A DNA stretch of 22,591 bases, taken from Bacteroidia bacterium (GTDB lineage Bacteria; Bacteroidota; Bacteroidia; JABEUT01). The DNA is taken from positions 1 through 22,591 of the forward strand of contig JABEUT010000218.1 in the NCBI GenBank assembly GCA_013044305.1, in the 5' to 3' direction. Positions 1 through 8,005 of this stretch are shown here, piece after piece (the first letter of the stretch is position 1; the number at the start of each line of letters is the position of its first letter). Below the pieces are notes generated by a model, which had not been told where the DNA came from, ran no database searches, and saw only the letters and a list, made by a program, of their open reading frames with translations. A program made the translations under genes and the position numbers.

Positions 1-88
1 CCCCACCCTCGACAACGAAAACATTATGGCCGAAAACGCCTTTGAAATTTTGCAGAAAGCGGCAAACCAGATTACACGGGTTGTGTGA
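1..88 (+). CDS. 3' end of an unidentified protein-coding gene (partial)
   Basis: An open frame beginning at base 2 runs to a TGA at 86-88 and gives 28 C-terminal residues (starting PTLDNENIMAENAF and ending ANQITRVV). The codons look ordinary and the helix-like end resembles a soluble protein, but I do not recognise the family from so little sequence. The gene body lies upstream of the window. The stop codon is only two bases before the first repeat unit at 91, so the repeat array sits directly against the 3' end of this gene. Confidence 0.5.
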   Translation, partial: PTLDNENIMAENAFEILQKAANQITRVV

Positions 89-90
89 AA

Positions 91-241
91 GTTCCGCAGT
101 AACGACATTTTGGTAGCAATAAAAACATAAGTTGTTCAACCCGAAGTTCCATAGGAACGACATTTTGGTAGCAATAAAAACATAAATTGTTCAACCCGAA
201 GTTCCATAGGAACGACATTTTGGTAGCAGGAACGACATTTT
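91..241 (+). repeat. Tandem 55-bp REP-like repeat, left end of RAYT element
   Basis: Two full units (91-145 and 146-200) and a truncated third (201-228) follow with an exact 55-bp period. A further core fragment, GGAACGACATTTT, sits at 229-241. Each unit has a core with a small palindrome, GTTCC-ATA-GGAAC, followed by GACATTTTGGTAGCAA, then an A/T-rich spacer ending TTCAACCCGAA. Unit 1 is degenerate (GTTCCGCAGTAAC), so its palindrome is broken. The same core appears inverted at 721-780 on the other side of the transposase gene. Palindromic repeats flanking a Y1 transposase are typical of REP/RAYT systems, in which the transposase recognises the hairpin. Confidence 0.85.
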
Positions 242-255
242 AAACCATAAATATT

Positions 256-713
256 ATGCCCAATACATATTCACAAATCTCCATTCAAGCAGTATTTGCA
301 GTTAAAGACAGGGAAAATATAATTACCCATGAATGGGGCAACAATTTACATAGTTATATTGCCGGAATTATTCAAAAAGAAGCCATGCCTCTTGCTGTTG
401 GAGGTTGGAAGCACCATATTCACATATTTTCGGAATGTCCCCAATATTATGTATTTCTGACCTGATTCAAACGGTTAAAGCAAATAGTTCAAAATGGATT
501 AATGAACAGAAATTCTTAAAAGGAAAATTTCAATGGCAGGAAGGATTTGGGGCGTTTTCATATAGCAAAAGCCAAAGAGATACGGTGATTAAGTATATAA
601 TGAAACAGGAAGAACATCATAGAAAAAGAACATTCAGAGATGAATATCTGGAAATGTTAAATAAATTTGAGGTTGAATATGATAATCAATATCTTTTTGA
701 GTTTTATGAATAA
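256..713 (+). pseudogene. IS200-like (Y1, RAYT-type) transposase, frameshifted
   Basis: Two overlapping frames together make one Y1_Tnp (PF01797) transposase. The first (from ATG 256) gives MPNTYSQISIQAVFAVKDRE and reaches the HUH metal-binding motif H54-I-H56 in HHIHIF. The second carries GMSPILCISDLIQTVKANSS, the FQWQEGFGAFSYSKS block and a helix with the candidate nucleophile Tyr (VIKYIMKQ), ending at 713. They join at the T-run 427-430. Restoring one T gives HIHIFFGMSP and a 152-codon protein, the normal size for the family. The lesion is therefore a single-base deletion just after the HUH motif, separating it from the catalytic Tyr. The product as written is probably inactive. A -1 slip on the T-run could in principle restore the protein, but I see no supporting signal. 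Confidence 0.9.
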
Positions 714-720
714 CTGATTA

Positions 721-780
721 AAAAATGTCGTTCCTACGGAACTTTGCGGATAGATTACCGATGATATTTTCTACCAAAAT
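721..780 (-). repeat. Inverted REP-like unit, right end of RAYT element
   Basis: Read on the minus strand this segment begins ATTTTGGTAGAAAATATC and ends AGTTCCGTAGGAACGACAT plus a T-run. It therefore contains the same palindromic core (GTTCC-GTA-GGAAC then GACATTTT) and the same TTTTGGTAG box as the left array, in opposite orientation. The spacer between the boxes (around ATCGGTAATCTATCCGC) is unrelated to the left spacer. The unit starts eight bases after the transposase stop codon. It is most easily read as the right boundary of the element or as a REP-like unit left by the same transposase family. Confidence 0.8.
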
Positions 781-859
781 AAAAGGCTAAAAAATTGAAG
801 CAACATTTTCCGGCATAATACAGATTATTTTTTGTTTGTACTTTAGTCGGGCTATAACC

Positions 860-2665
860 ATGAGAGAAATGCACACCATTGAACATTTAATTTCGGAGTC
901 GGTAAAAAAATCATTGGCCGACCTGTACCAGGCGGCAACAGAAGGAATGAGCATTCCTGTTCAGCGCACCCGCCCCGAATTTGCCGGCGATTTTACGGTG
1001 GTTGTGTTTCCGTTCCTGCAGTTATCTAAAAAGGGGCCCGAACCAACCGCAGAAGATATAGGCGCATACCTGCATGAAAAAAACCCGTTTGTAAAAGGAT
1101 ACAATGTAGTAAAAGGATTCCTGAACATTGAAACAACAAGCAGCTACTGGCTGCACTATCTTGAAAAAACGGTGAAGAACGGACGCCCCGGGCATCATCA
1201 TGCCGCCGCTCATCCGGTAATGGTGGAATACTCGTGCCCGAATACCAACAAGCCGCTTCACCTGGGCCACATACGCAACAACCTGATCGGTTATTCCATA
1301 TCAAAAATATTGATTGCCGCCGGCTTTAAGGTTATACAGGTAAACCTGATAAACGACCGCGTCATACATATATGCAAATCAATGCTGGCCTGGCAAAAGT
1401 GGGGCAATGGCGAAACACCCGGAAGCGCCGGAAAAAAAGGCGACCACTTTGTAGGCGATTATTATGTGCTGTTCGACAAAAAATATAAAGAGGAGCAGAA
1501 AACGTTGATAAATGGCGGATTGAGCGAAGAGGAAGCCGGCCAAAAGTCGGAGTTGATGAAAGAAGCAAGGGAGCTGCTGCTGAAATGGGAAGCCGGCGAT
1601 AAGCCAACTATTGCCCTGTGGGAAAGAATGAACTCATGGGTTTACGAAGGCTTTGATGTAACCCATAAGCGCCTTGGGGTTAAATTTGATAAGGTTTATT
1701 ACGAATCGGAAACTTACCTGCTCGGAAAGGCAGTAATAAAAGAGGGTCTTGAAAAAGGAGTATTTTTTAAGAAACCCGACGGTTCGGTATGGATAGACCT
1801 TACCGCCGACGGATTGGATGAAAAGCTTGTGCTCCGCGCCGACGGCACCTCCGTTTATATAACACAGGACCTCGGCACCGCAGTACAGCGCGCCGGTGAA
1901 TACCGCTTCGGTAAATTGATTTATGTTGTCGGGAACGAGCAGGAGTACCACTTTAAGGTGTTGTTCCTCATCCTTAAAAAACTCGGTTACGAATGGGCTG
2001 CCGGCTGCCACCATCTGTCATATGGCATGGTGGAGCTGCCTGAAGGCAAAATGAAATCGCGGGAAGGAACGGTGGTGGATGCCGACGACCTAATGGATGA
2101 GATGGAAAGGACAGCAGAGGAAACCACAAGGGAACTCGGCAAGATTGAAAATTTCGACTCCGCGGAAGCAAAGCTGCTTTACCAAACCCTCGGCATGGGC
2201 GCGCTCAAGTACTTTATCCTGAAGGTAGACCCGAAGAAAAAAATGCTGTTCAACCCGCGCGAATCGGTGGACTTTGAAGGCAATACCGGCCCGTTTGTTC
2301 AATACACCCATGCGCGTATCTGCTCTCTGCTGTCTAAGGCTGAAGCCCAGGGCTTCGGCAGGGGCTCCGGATTTATTTCTTCCGACGACCTGGATATTTC
2401 GGAGAAGGAAAAAAGGCTCATCATCAAGCTATACGAATATGATGCCGTAATAAATGATGCCGCACGGCAGTATAACCCATCCCTGGTGGCAGGTTATGTT
2501 TACGAACTTGCAAAGGAGTATAACCAGTTTTACCACGAATTCGGGGTATTACGCGAGGAGGATGAGTTGCTGCGCGCTTTCCGCCTTGCCTTGTCGCACG
2601 AAACAGCTAAAATGATACGGCTGGCGCTGGAACTGCTCGGCATGGACGCTCCGGCTAAAATGTAA
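860..2665 (+). CDS. argS: Arginyl-tRNA synthetase
   Basis: ArgS charges tRNA-Arg with arginine in the cytosol and is a class I synthetase. From ATG 860 the protein has 601 residues, within the usual range. It has the N-terminal additional domain (about 1-115), the HIGH motif as HLGH at 134-137 inside PNTNKPLHLGHIRNN, the KMSKS equivalent KMKSREG at 397-403, and a C-terminal DALR anticodon-binding domain whose family feature FVQYTHARI is visible. The open frame extends to a TTG at 836, but those eight residues are not ArgS-like, so I prefer 860 (869 is also possible). Upstream lies the RAYT element. I see no exact TAnnTTTG promoter, only TACTTTAG at 838-845. It is a single-copy housekeeping gene with no visible defect. 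Confidence 0.97.
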   Translation: MREMHTIEHLISESVKKSLADLYQAATEGMSIPVQRTRPEFAGDFTVVVFPFLQLSKKGPEPTAEDIGAYLHEKNPFVKGYNVVKGFLNIETTSSYWLHYLEKTVKNGRPGHHHAAAHPVMVEYSCPNTNKPLHLGHIRNNLIGYSISKILIAAGFKVIQVNLINDRVIHICKSMLAWQKWGNGETPGSAGKKGDHFVGDYYVLFDKKYKEEQKTLINGGLSEEEAGQKSELMKEARELLLKWEAGDKPTIALWERMNSWVYEGFDVTHKRLGVKFDKVYYESETYLLGKAVIKEGLEKGVFFKKPDGSVWIDLTADGLDEKLVLRADGTSVYITQDLGTAVQRAGEYRFGKLIYVVGNEQEYHFKVLFLILKKLGYEWAAGCHHLSYGMVELPEGKMKSREGTVVDADDLMDEMERTAEETTRELGKIENFDSAEAKLLYQTLGMGALKYFILKVDPKKKMLFNPRESVDFEGNTGPFVQYTHARICSLLSKAEAQGFGRGSGFISSDDLDISEKEKRLIIKLYEYDAVINDAARQYNPSLVAGYVYELAKEYNQFYHEFGVLREEDELLRAFRLALSHETAKMIRLALELLGMDAPAKM

Positions 2666-2718
2666 CGGGTGTGTCTGCCTGATGTGGTAACGTAATAAAA
2701 CTTCCGGCCGGCGCGGGG

Positions 2719-3504
2719 TCAGAAATATTTTTTCAGCACCCGCAGGCTATGGGTATATGCGCTGCCCTCCCGGTTGTATATTCCCAAGTGATCGAAGGTG
2801 TCTATTCTTACCCTGCCCGAGGCGTGAATAATACGCGACTTATCGAGAACTATGCCTGTGTGGGTAATGCGACCCTCCTTGTTGTCGAAAAAGGCCAGAT
2901 CGCCGGGGCGCGCTTCTTCGGGGAAGTTGAGGGTTTCGCCAAGCTGCGCCTGCTGCCAGGCATCGCGGGGCAATGAAAAGCCGCTTAGCCTGTACACCAT
3001 CTGGGTAAAGCCGGAGCAATCAATACCCAGCGGGGTGCGGCCGCCCCAGAGGTACGGTGTGTTAAGAAAGGTATAGGCATCTTCCACCAATGCGGCGCGC
3101 TCAATTTTTCCTGAAGGCTCTACCACATTCCCTTCATACCTGAACGTATGATTCTCTATCCTGAACTCACTGTTGCCCGGTTGTGAATACAGCATGCTTC
3201 CTATGCTTACAGGAAATGAAACAGCCTCCGCTTCGTCTCTAATCACCCCTATCAGATCGGCTGTATAGGCAGGCTTTGCCTTCTTCAGCATCTGGAATGT
3301 TTCGTGTGAAACGGGCAAATACTGTTTCCTGTCCATCCATCCTTCATATTTGTCGATACCGGAACGCACAAGTATCCACGACTTATAGCTTTCAAGAATT
3401 TCAAAGTATTCGCCGAACAAAAACTGGGTAACCATCTCGCTTTTATCGGAGGCCTCCCTGCGGCAGGGCGCCGCGCTTAAGTTGCAAAAACCGTATTCAC
3501 TCAT
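2719..3504 (-). CDS. NlpC/P60 (C40) cell-wall peptide hydrolase, no signal peptide
   Basis: This 261-residue protein has N-terminal SH3-like bacterial domains (about 1-130; note SWILVRSG and EGWMDRKQYLPV) and a C-terminal NlpC/P60 papain-like domain (about 135-261). The catalytic Cys is C163 in GIDCSGF, the His is H215 in ITHTGIVL and the third polar residue is probably H227 in IIHASG. Such enzymes cut the gamma-D-glutamyl-diamino acid bond of peptidoglycan stem peptides. No signal peptide is visible, so it resembles the cytoplasmic dipeptidyl-peptidase VI/YkfC type that recycles muropeptides. It is the last gene of a three-gene operon: its ATG overlaps the stop of the preceding gene by four bases. 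The N-terminal Met of the frame is accepted because of that overlap. Confidence 0.9.
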   Translation of the reverse strand: MSEYGFCNLSAAPCRREASDKSEMVTQFLFGEYFEILESYKSWILVRSGIDKYEGWMDRKQYLPVSHETFQMLKKAKPAYTADLIGVIRDEAEAVSFPVSIGSMLYSQPGNSEFRIENHTFRYEGNVVEPSGKIERAALVEDAYTFLNTPYLWGGRTPLGIDCSGFTQMVYRLSGFSLPRDAWQQAQLGETLNFPEEARPGDLAFFDNKEGRITHTGIVLDKSRIIHASGRVRIDTFDHLGIYNREGSAYTHSLRVLKKYF

Positions 3505-4010
3505 GCTGCAGTGGCTTTTTTATTGTTGCTTACCGCGCGGCGGTACCGCACTATCTGTAATGAAACAAGAATTATGGAGAGCACACATGCAAGCACCAGC
3601 CCGGCCAGGTATAATTTAAACTTCAGGTTTGCGGAGCTGATGGCCTCCTTTGTATTCGCTTCGGCTTTTTTTACGGCAAGCGACCTGGCAAGCAATTCTT
3701 TTTCGGCGATTTGTTTCAGCTGCAGCCTTAAATTCATGTTCGCAAGCGAGTCGCTGTACATGGCGCACTCTTTCAGTGCAAGGATGGACAACTGCCATTT
3801 CTGCTCTGCGGCATAGCCGCTGCTCACAGCCTTTTCGGAGGCAATGATATTTGCCAGGCTCCCGCTTTTTTTGGCTTGAGCAAGTGAATCCAGCAGAGGC
3901 TTCATGGTATCTTCGCGGGGTGTGGCGGCATAAAGATGAGGCGGAAGGCCTGTGATAAAAACAGCCAAGCTCACCATAAATATAAATTTACAAAATCCGA
4001 TAGGTTTCAT
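3501..4010 (-). CDS. Small signal-peptide/coiled-coil/single-TM protein, unknown function
   Basis: I do not recognise a named family. The 169-residue protein has an N-terminal signal peptide (hydrophobic 8-28, likely cleavage after HLYAA). A helical region follows (35-90) whose KWQLSILALKECAMYSDSLA segment resembles the last TPR helices of Bacteroidota sensor kinases. Next are a charged coiled coil rich in Lys, Glu and Ala (92-128), one strong TM helix (132-153) and a short basic tail. This is the order of the sensor half of a TPR-TM histidine kinase or LuxR-type regulator, but nothing enzymatic follows the membrane segment. It lies seven bases downstream of the TMTC-like gene and overlaps the NlpC/P60 gene by four bases, so the three are probably co-translated. 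Confidence 0.8.
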   Translation of the reverse strand: MKPIGFCKFIFMVSLAVFITGLPPHLYAATPREDTMKPLLDSLAQAKKSGSLANIIASEKAVSSGYAAEQKWQLSILALKECAMYSDSLANMNLRLQLKQIAEKELLARSLAVKKAEANTKEAISSANLKFKLYLAGLVLACVLSIILVSLQIVRYRRAVSNNKKATAA

Positions 4011-4017
4011 TCTGCCT

Positions 4018-5958
4018 TTATTTTTTCTTCCATTTTAATTTCAGTCTGTTAATATACGCCAAATCGGTTGAGTAACCCATTTCCTTCGACAAATTTGCAT
4101 AAAAAACCGCATTCTGCCCGTCGCCGATAGAATCATAAGCCACTGCCAGATTATATGCCGCGGCGGGTGAAGCATCCCGGGCTTTGAATTTTACTGCCGC
4201 CACCCAGTCGCCTATCGCCGGTTGCAGGCGGCCTGTGCCGAATTGCGCAACGCCCCTGTAAAAGTAGTAAAACGGGTTGCTTTGATTTACCGTAAGCAAG
4301 GCCGCATACATGAGCAGGCAGCCTCCGTATTGTTTGCGCTGTACCAGGTTAAACGCTGTATCGGCATATATTTTCTCCGAGGCGGGATACATGCGGTAGG
4401 AGGTAATGAAGTACTTCATTGCGTTTGCAGAGTCGCCGGTAAGGCTGTAGGTTATTGACATATCCAGATAGGTACGGTAAACATTATTTTGCACCTGCAG
4501 CGATTTGCCGAATGCCTCGAGAGCCTGTTCATAGTCATTATTCATACGGAAAATGTTGCCAACGTTATCATATATCCTTGCGTCGGCTGCATTCAGCTGG
4601 GTAAGCACGCGGTAATTAACCAGGGCACTGTCCCATTCACCCTTCCCGAAAAAATAATTGCCCAGCCATTTGTAAGAAAGCAAGGCCCTGTATGGGAACT
4701 TGGCTATGGCATCCTTGAGCAGGGTTTCGGAGTTATGCCATACGCGGGTGCGCATGGAACAGGTATAGGCCCACCAGCCCGATACGCCCAGCAAGGCCGC
4801 CATCACGGTTATTTTGTAGGATGGAATTTTTTGCATCAGTTCGCGGCTGAAAAAAGCAAGCATAAAGAACAAACCTGTATAGGAAACATAGGAATAGCGG
4901 TCGGCCATAATTGCAGCGCCACAGGAGATAAGCTGAAGAACGAATATAATATTGACGAGAAAAAAAGCAAGTCCGAAAAGCAAAACCCTGAAATAAAACC
5001 TGTTGTGCTTATAGGCGAAATACAAAGGCAGGGCGATAATGGCAACGGAGATAAAGGGGGCAGCATAATATTCCCAGGGCAGCAACCCCGAAAGGTAACG
5101 GTACGGGTAGGGATAAAAGGTGGAAAGAAAGGATGGATCGAACAGTTTTACCACATACATCATAAAGCCGTACGAGGCATACATAATTCTTTCGCTTAAG
5201 GTAAGTGCACCGAAAGGGGCTATGGCGCCCGTTTTGTTTTGGGTATAATATGCCAGTCCGCCGAAAATAAGCGCTCCTGCAAAAAAAGGAATTTTCCCTG
5301 TCAGCATTTTTTTACCTGTCCGCTCCCCAAAAAGGAGGTCAAGGCATAGAAGCGAGAGGGGGAAAACCACCGCCATGGGCTTGCTAAGGCATGAGGCGAC
5401 AAACAAAATAAGGGTTGCTATATACCATTTCTTTTGCCTGCCGCCGGTATATTTTATGTAGGCAAGAAGCCCTGCAAAGTAAAAAAAAGCATACAATACA
5501 TCCTTCCGTTCCGCTATCCAGGATACCGATTCCACGTGCATGGGGTGTATGCCGAACCACAACGCCGTGAATGAGGAGATGAAACGCGACCCTTGCTGCT
5601 CTATACCGAGGCGCCTGCATACAGCGCCTGACAATAAAAATACAAGCACCACATTGGCTATATGAATCAGAATATTGGTCAGGTAATAAGTTTCGGGATT
5701 CAGCTGTGCGAAATAATAGTTGAATGCCAGCGACAGCATACAAAGGGGGTGGAAGTTATTTTTTGTAATGTCTTCGGTAAAAATAACCTTCAGGTTTTCG
5801 GGCGTAAGGGCTTTAATGTATTTGTTGTTGGTAACATATACATCATCGTCCCAATTGGTAAAACTATTGTGCAGCGAATAACTGAAGCAGATGAATACAA
5901 TGATGCAAATAACGGCTGGGAAGAGCAGATTTTTTAATGAAAGCCGGCCGGTGTTCAT
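4018..5958 (-). CDS. TMTC-like GT-C membrane protein with C-terminal TPRs
   Basis: The 646-residue protein has about ten membrane helices in its N-terminal two thirds and TPR repeats in the last third (about 430-646; for example ARIYDNVGNIFRMNNDYEQA). The first periplasmic loop carries NWDDDVYV (Asp 37-39), and a later one carries HPMHVESVSWIAERKDV (138-154). Both are marks of the TMTC/DUF1736 group of GT-C proteins, which in eukaryotes include O-mannosyltransferases acting on a lipid-linked sugar. The acidic residues of the first loop are the usual GT-C catalytic or metal site. The substrate in bacteria is not settled, so transfer of a sugar to an envelope protein or glycan is inference. It is the first gene of the three-gene operon. 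The start at 5958 follows directly into a signal-anchor helix (about 12-29). Confidence 0.87.
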   Translation of the reverse strand: MNTGRLSLKNLLFPAVICIIVFICFSYSLHNSFTNWDDDVYVTNNKYIKALTPENLKVIFTEDITKNNFHPLCMLSLAFNYYFAQLNPETYYLTNILIHIANVVLVFLLSGAVCRRLGIEQQGSRFISSFTALWFGIHPMHVESVSWIAERKDVLYAFFYFAGLLAYIKYTGGRQKKWYIATLILFVASCLSKPMAVVFPLSLLCLDLLFGERTGKKMLTGKIPFFAGALIFGGLAYYTQNKTGAIAPFGALTLSERIMYASYGFMMYVVKLFDPSFLSTFYPYPYRYLSGLLPWEYYAAPFISVAIIALPLYFAYKHNRFYFRVLLFGLAFFLVNIIFVLQLISCGAAIMADRYSYVSYTGLFFMLAFFSRELMQKIPSYKITVMAALLGVSGWWAYTCSMRTRVWHNSETLLKDAIAKFPYRALLSYKWLGNYFFGKGEWDSALVNYRVLTQLNAADARIYDNVGNIFRMNNDYEQALEAFGKSLQVQNNVYRTYLDMSITYSLTGDSANAMKYFITSYRMYPASEKIYADTAFNLVQRKQYGGCLLMYAALLTVNQSNPFYYFYRGVAQFGTGRLQPAIGDWVAAVKFKARDASPAAAYNLAVAYDSIGDGQNAVFYANLSKEMGYSTDLAYINRLKLKWKKK

Positions 5959-6100
5959 ACCATTTCAAGTATTGACAGGGGAGGGTGTGCCATTGCAGGA
6001 TGCAGGCTGCCCGCCGCCGTAATGTTAAGGATGTGAAATTTAAACCGGCAGTTTAATATGAGATGCCACATGATTGATGACCCTGCTTTACGCCTGCCGG

Positions 6101-6108
6101 CAAATATA
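6101..6108 (-). promoter_or_regulatory. Candidate -7 element (TATATTTG) for the TMTC operon
   Basis: On the minus strand TATATTTG matches the Bacteroidota -7 consensus TAnnTTTG and lies two bases after the nuoF stop codon. It would give a leader of roughly 135 nt before the ATG at 5958. No clear -33 TTTG is present at the usual distance, so this is a weak call. Confidence 0.3.
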
Positions 6109-6109
6109 T

Positions 6110-7441
6110 TTACGCCGGAACCGCTTCTTTCAGATAGCTTACCTCGCCCACTTTTTCACGGCTTTGTATCAGCTCCTCGAATTCTTTCCGGAAATGCCTG
6201 ATTGCGCTTGCAACAGGCCACGAGGCGGCATCGCCGAGCGGGCAAATTGTTCTTCCGTCTATTTTCGTCTGTATGTCCCACAACAGGTCAATATCGCTCA
6301 TTTTGCCTTTGCCTTCAATGATCCGGTGCAGCACTTTTTCCATCCATCCGGTTCCCTCGCGGCATGGGCTGCATTGCCCGCATGACTCGTGGTGGTAGAA
6401 ACGGGTAAAATTCCAGAGGTTTTTAACCACGCTCGTGGTTTCATCCATTACTATAAAGCCGCCGGAGCCCATCGCCGTTCCTGTTACAAAGCCTCCTTCG
6501 GCAAGCGATTCGTAGCTCATCAGTCGCGGTTCGCCTTTGGCTGTCTTTAAAATAAGTTCCGCCGGCAATATGGGTACCGACGATCCTCCGGCTACCACGG
6601 CTTTCAGTTTTTTGCCTCCTTTTATTCCTCCGCAGTATGCATCGGAATAGATGAATTCCTCCACGGGCAGTCCGAGTTCAATTTCGTAAACACCCGGTTT
6701 ATTTATGTGTCCGCAGGCTGAAATAAGTTTGGTGCCCGTACTTTTCCCCACGCCTAACTTAGCATATTCCTCGCCGCCCATATTCAGAATATGCGGTACG
6801 GCTGCTATGGTTTCAACATTATTGACCATAGTGGGGCACATCCACAGCCCCTGTATGGCCGGAAACGGGGGTTTCATGCGCGGATTGCCCCTTTTGCCTT
6901 CCAGCGATTCTATCAGGCCTGTTTCTTCGCCGCATATATAAGCGCCGCCTCCGGGCTGCACGTAAATATCCAGGTTGAAACCGCTTCCTTTTATGTTCTG
7001 GCCGAGCCAGCCGTTGGCATACGCTTCGGCTATGGCTTTTTCGAGAATATGGTAAACGTACAAGAGTTCGCCCCTGATATAGATGTAGGATACATGGGCT
7101 TCCAGCGCTATGCTTGATACTATCATGCCTTCCACCAGGGCATGGGGCATGTGCTGCATCAGGTATCTGTCCTTAAAGGTGCCCGGCTCGCTCTCGTCGG
7201 CATTGCATACCAGATAGTGCGGGTTGGGTGTTTTTTTATCAATGAAACTCCATTTCATGCCGGTAGGGAAACCGGCTCCGCCCCTGCCGCGCAGCCCCGA
7301 TTTTTTTACCTCTTCCACTATGTCGTCTGGTTTCATTTTCAGGGCTTTTTCAACGCTTGCATAGCCACCGTTGGCGCGATAGGCATCGTAGCCCTGTATG
7401 CCCTCTACGTTTATTTTTTCAAGTAAGATTTTTCTGCTCAT
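6110..7441 (-). CDS. nuoF: NADH-quinone oxidoreductase subunit F
   Basis: NuoF is the NADH-oxidising subunit of complex I, binding NADH, FMN and a 4Fe-4S cluster (N3). The 443 residues show the glycine-rich GRGGAGFPTG (52-61) and the conserved CNADESEPGTFKDR block (79-92) of the FMN/NADH site. A second glycine-rich segment, QPGGGAYICGEETGL, is at 162-175. The cluster ligands are C354, C357 and C360 (SCGQCSPC) plus C400 (RTICPLGDAAS). The ATG overlaps the nuoE stop by four bases (ATGA), so translation is coupled. Only nuoE precedes it, and no nuoG or other nuo gene is nearby. The same fold occurs in NAD-reducing hydrogenases and formate dehydrogenases, so the partner complex is inferred, but the sequence reads as ordinary NuoF. 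Confidence 0.95.
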   Translation of the reverse strand: MSRKILLEKINVEGIQGYDAYRANGGYASVEKALKMKPDDIVEEVKKSGLRGRGGAGFPTGMKWSFIDKKTPNPHYLVCNADESEPGTFKDRYLMQHMPHALVEGMIVSSIALEAHVSYIYIRGELLYVYHILEKAIAEAYANGWLGQNIKGSGFNLDIYVQPGGGAYICGEETGLIESLEGKRGNPRMKPPFPAIQGLWMCPTMVNNVETIAAVPHILNMGGEEYAKLGVGKSTGTKLISACGHINKPGVYEIELGLPVEEFIYSDAYCGGIKGGKKLKAVVAGGSSVPILPAELILKTAKGEPRLMSYESLAEGGFVTGTAMGSGGFIVMDETTSVVKNLWNFTRFYHHESCGQCSPCREGTGWMEKVLHRIIEGKGKMSDIDLLWDIQTKIDGRTICPLGDAASWPVASAIRHFRKEFEELIQSREKVGEVSYLKEAVPA

Positions 7442-7980
7442 GGCTGCCCGCTTTTATAATGTTTTTTGGCAAAGTGCGATATGGGTTCCTTGGTGTTCTG
7501 CCGGTATTCGTTCAGTATCTTTTCCAATTTGCCGCTGGTAAGGTTTTCGTGGTAGGTTTCGCCTACCTGCATTACAGGAGCCGTTCCGCAGGCGGCAAGG
7601 CACTCCACTGTTTTGAGGGTAAACATACCGTCCGGCGTGGTTTCCCCTACTTTTATGCCAAGTTTCTTTTCAAGGAATTTAACAATATCTTCGGCTCCGA
7701 GCAGCCAGCAGGGGCCCGTACGGCACACTTCCAATACGCATTTTCCTACCGGTTTCATGTTGAACATGCTGTAAAAGGTGGCCACCTCATATACTTCAAC
7801 CGGCAATATGTTCAACAGCGAGGCCACATAATCCATGGCTTCGGGGCTTAACCACCCTCCAAACTCCGCCTGCGCCACGTGAAGCAGGGGTATGAGGGCA
7901 GACTTCTGTTTGCCTTCGGGGTAGCGTTTTATGATATTGCGCGTTAGGGCGAGCGCTTCATCTGAAAATTTTAAAGCCAT
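7438..7980 (-). CDS. nuoE: NADH-quinone oxidoreductase subunit E
   Basis: NuoE carries the thioredoxin-like 2Fe-2S cluster N1a beside NuoF in the peripheral arm of complex I. With the ATG at 7980 it has 180 residues. The cluster ligands C86 and C91 (CRTGPC) and C127 and C131 (CLAAC) are present, and the helical N-terminal region contains the family block VYEVATFYSMFN. The open frame continues upstream to 8106. I reject that longer start because a good -7 promoter (8006-8013) lies inside the extension and the extra 42 residues have no NuoE character. The overlap with nuoF is four bases. The pair forms a two-gene operon with a very short leader. Confidence 0.94.
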   Translation of the reverse strand: MALKFSDEALALTRNIIKRYPEGKQKSALIPLLHVAQAEFGGWLSPEAMDYVASLLNILPVEVYEVATFYSMFNMKPVGKCVLEVCRTGPCWLLGAEDIVKFLEKKLGIKVGETTPDGMFTLKTVECLAACGTAPVMQVGETYHENLTSGKLEKILNEYRQNTKEPISHFAKKHYKSGQP

Positions 7981-8005
7981 AGCTCCGGCATTTTTTATTA
8001 CAGTA

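Noticed and set aside
91..241. The regular 55-bp repeats could be a CRISPR array
   Set aside because: The whole 55-bp unit including the spacer part is repeated, there are only two to three units, and the core recurs inverted beyond a Y1 transposase. This fits REP/RAYT repeats and not unique spacers.
427..430. Programmed -1 frameshift producing the full transposase
   Set aside because: The T-run is short, no canonical slippery heptamer or downstream pseudoknot is visible, and this transposase group is normally encoded in one frame. A simple deletion explains it.
405..713. The second half of the transposase as an independent gene
   Set aside because: It starts at a TTG inside the HUH region in the wrong frame, and its first residues are not conserved. 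Adding one T at 427-430 restores one normal-length transposase.
2666..2718. Terminator between the convergent argS and NlpC/P60 genes
   Set aside because: The gap has the GC-rich GGCCGGC but no convincing stem with a following T-run on either strand, so I do not call one.
4489..5199. A 236-residue open frame on + inside the TMTC-like gene
   Set aside because: It is antisense to a well-supported membrane protein gene, has no recognisable domain and has a composition typical of a reverse-frame shadow.
5959..6109. Small RNA or tRNA in the gap between nuoF and the TMTC-like gene
   Set aside because: No cloverleaf, conserved T-loop or strong hairpin is visible. Only a -7-like promoter motif is supportable.
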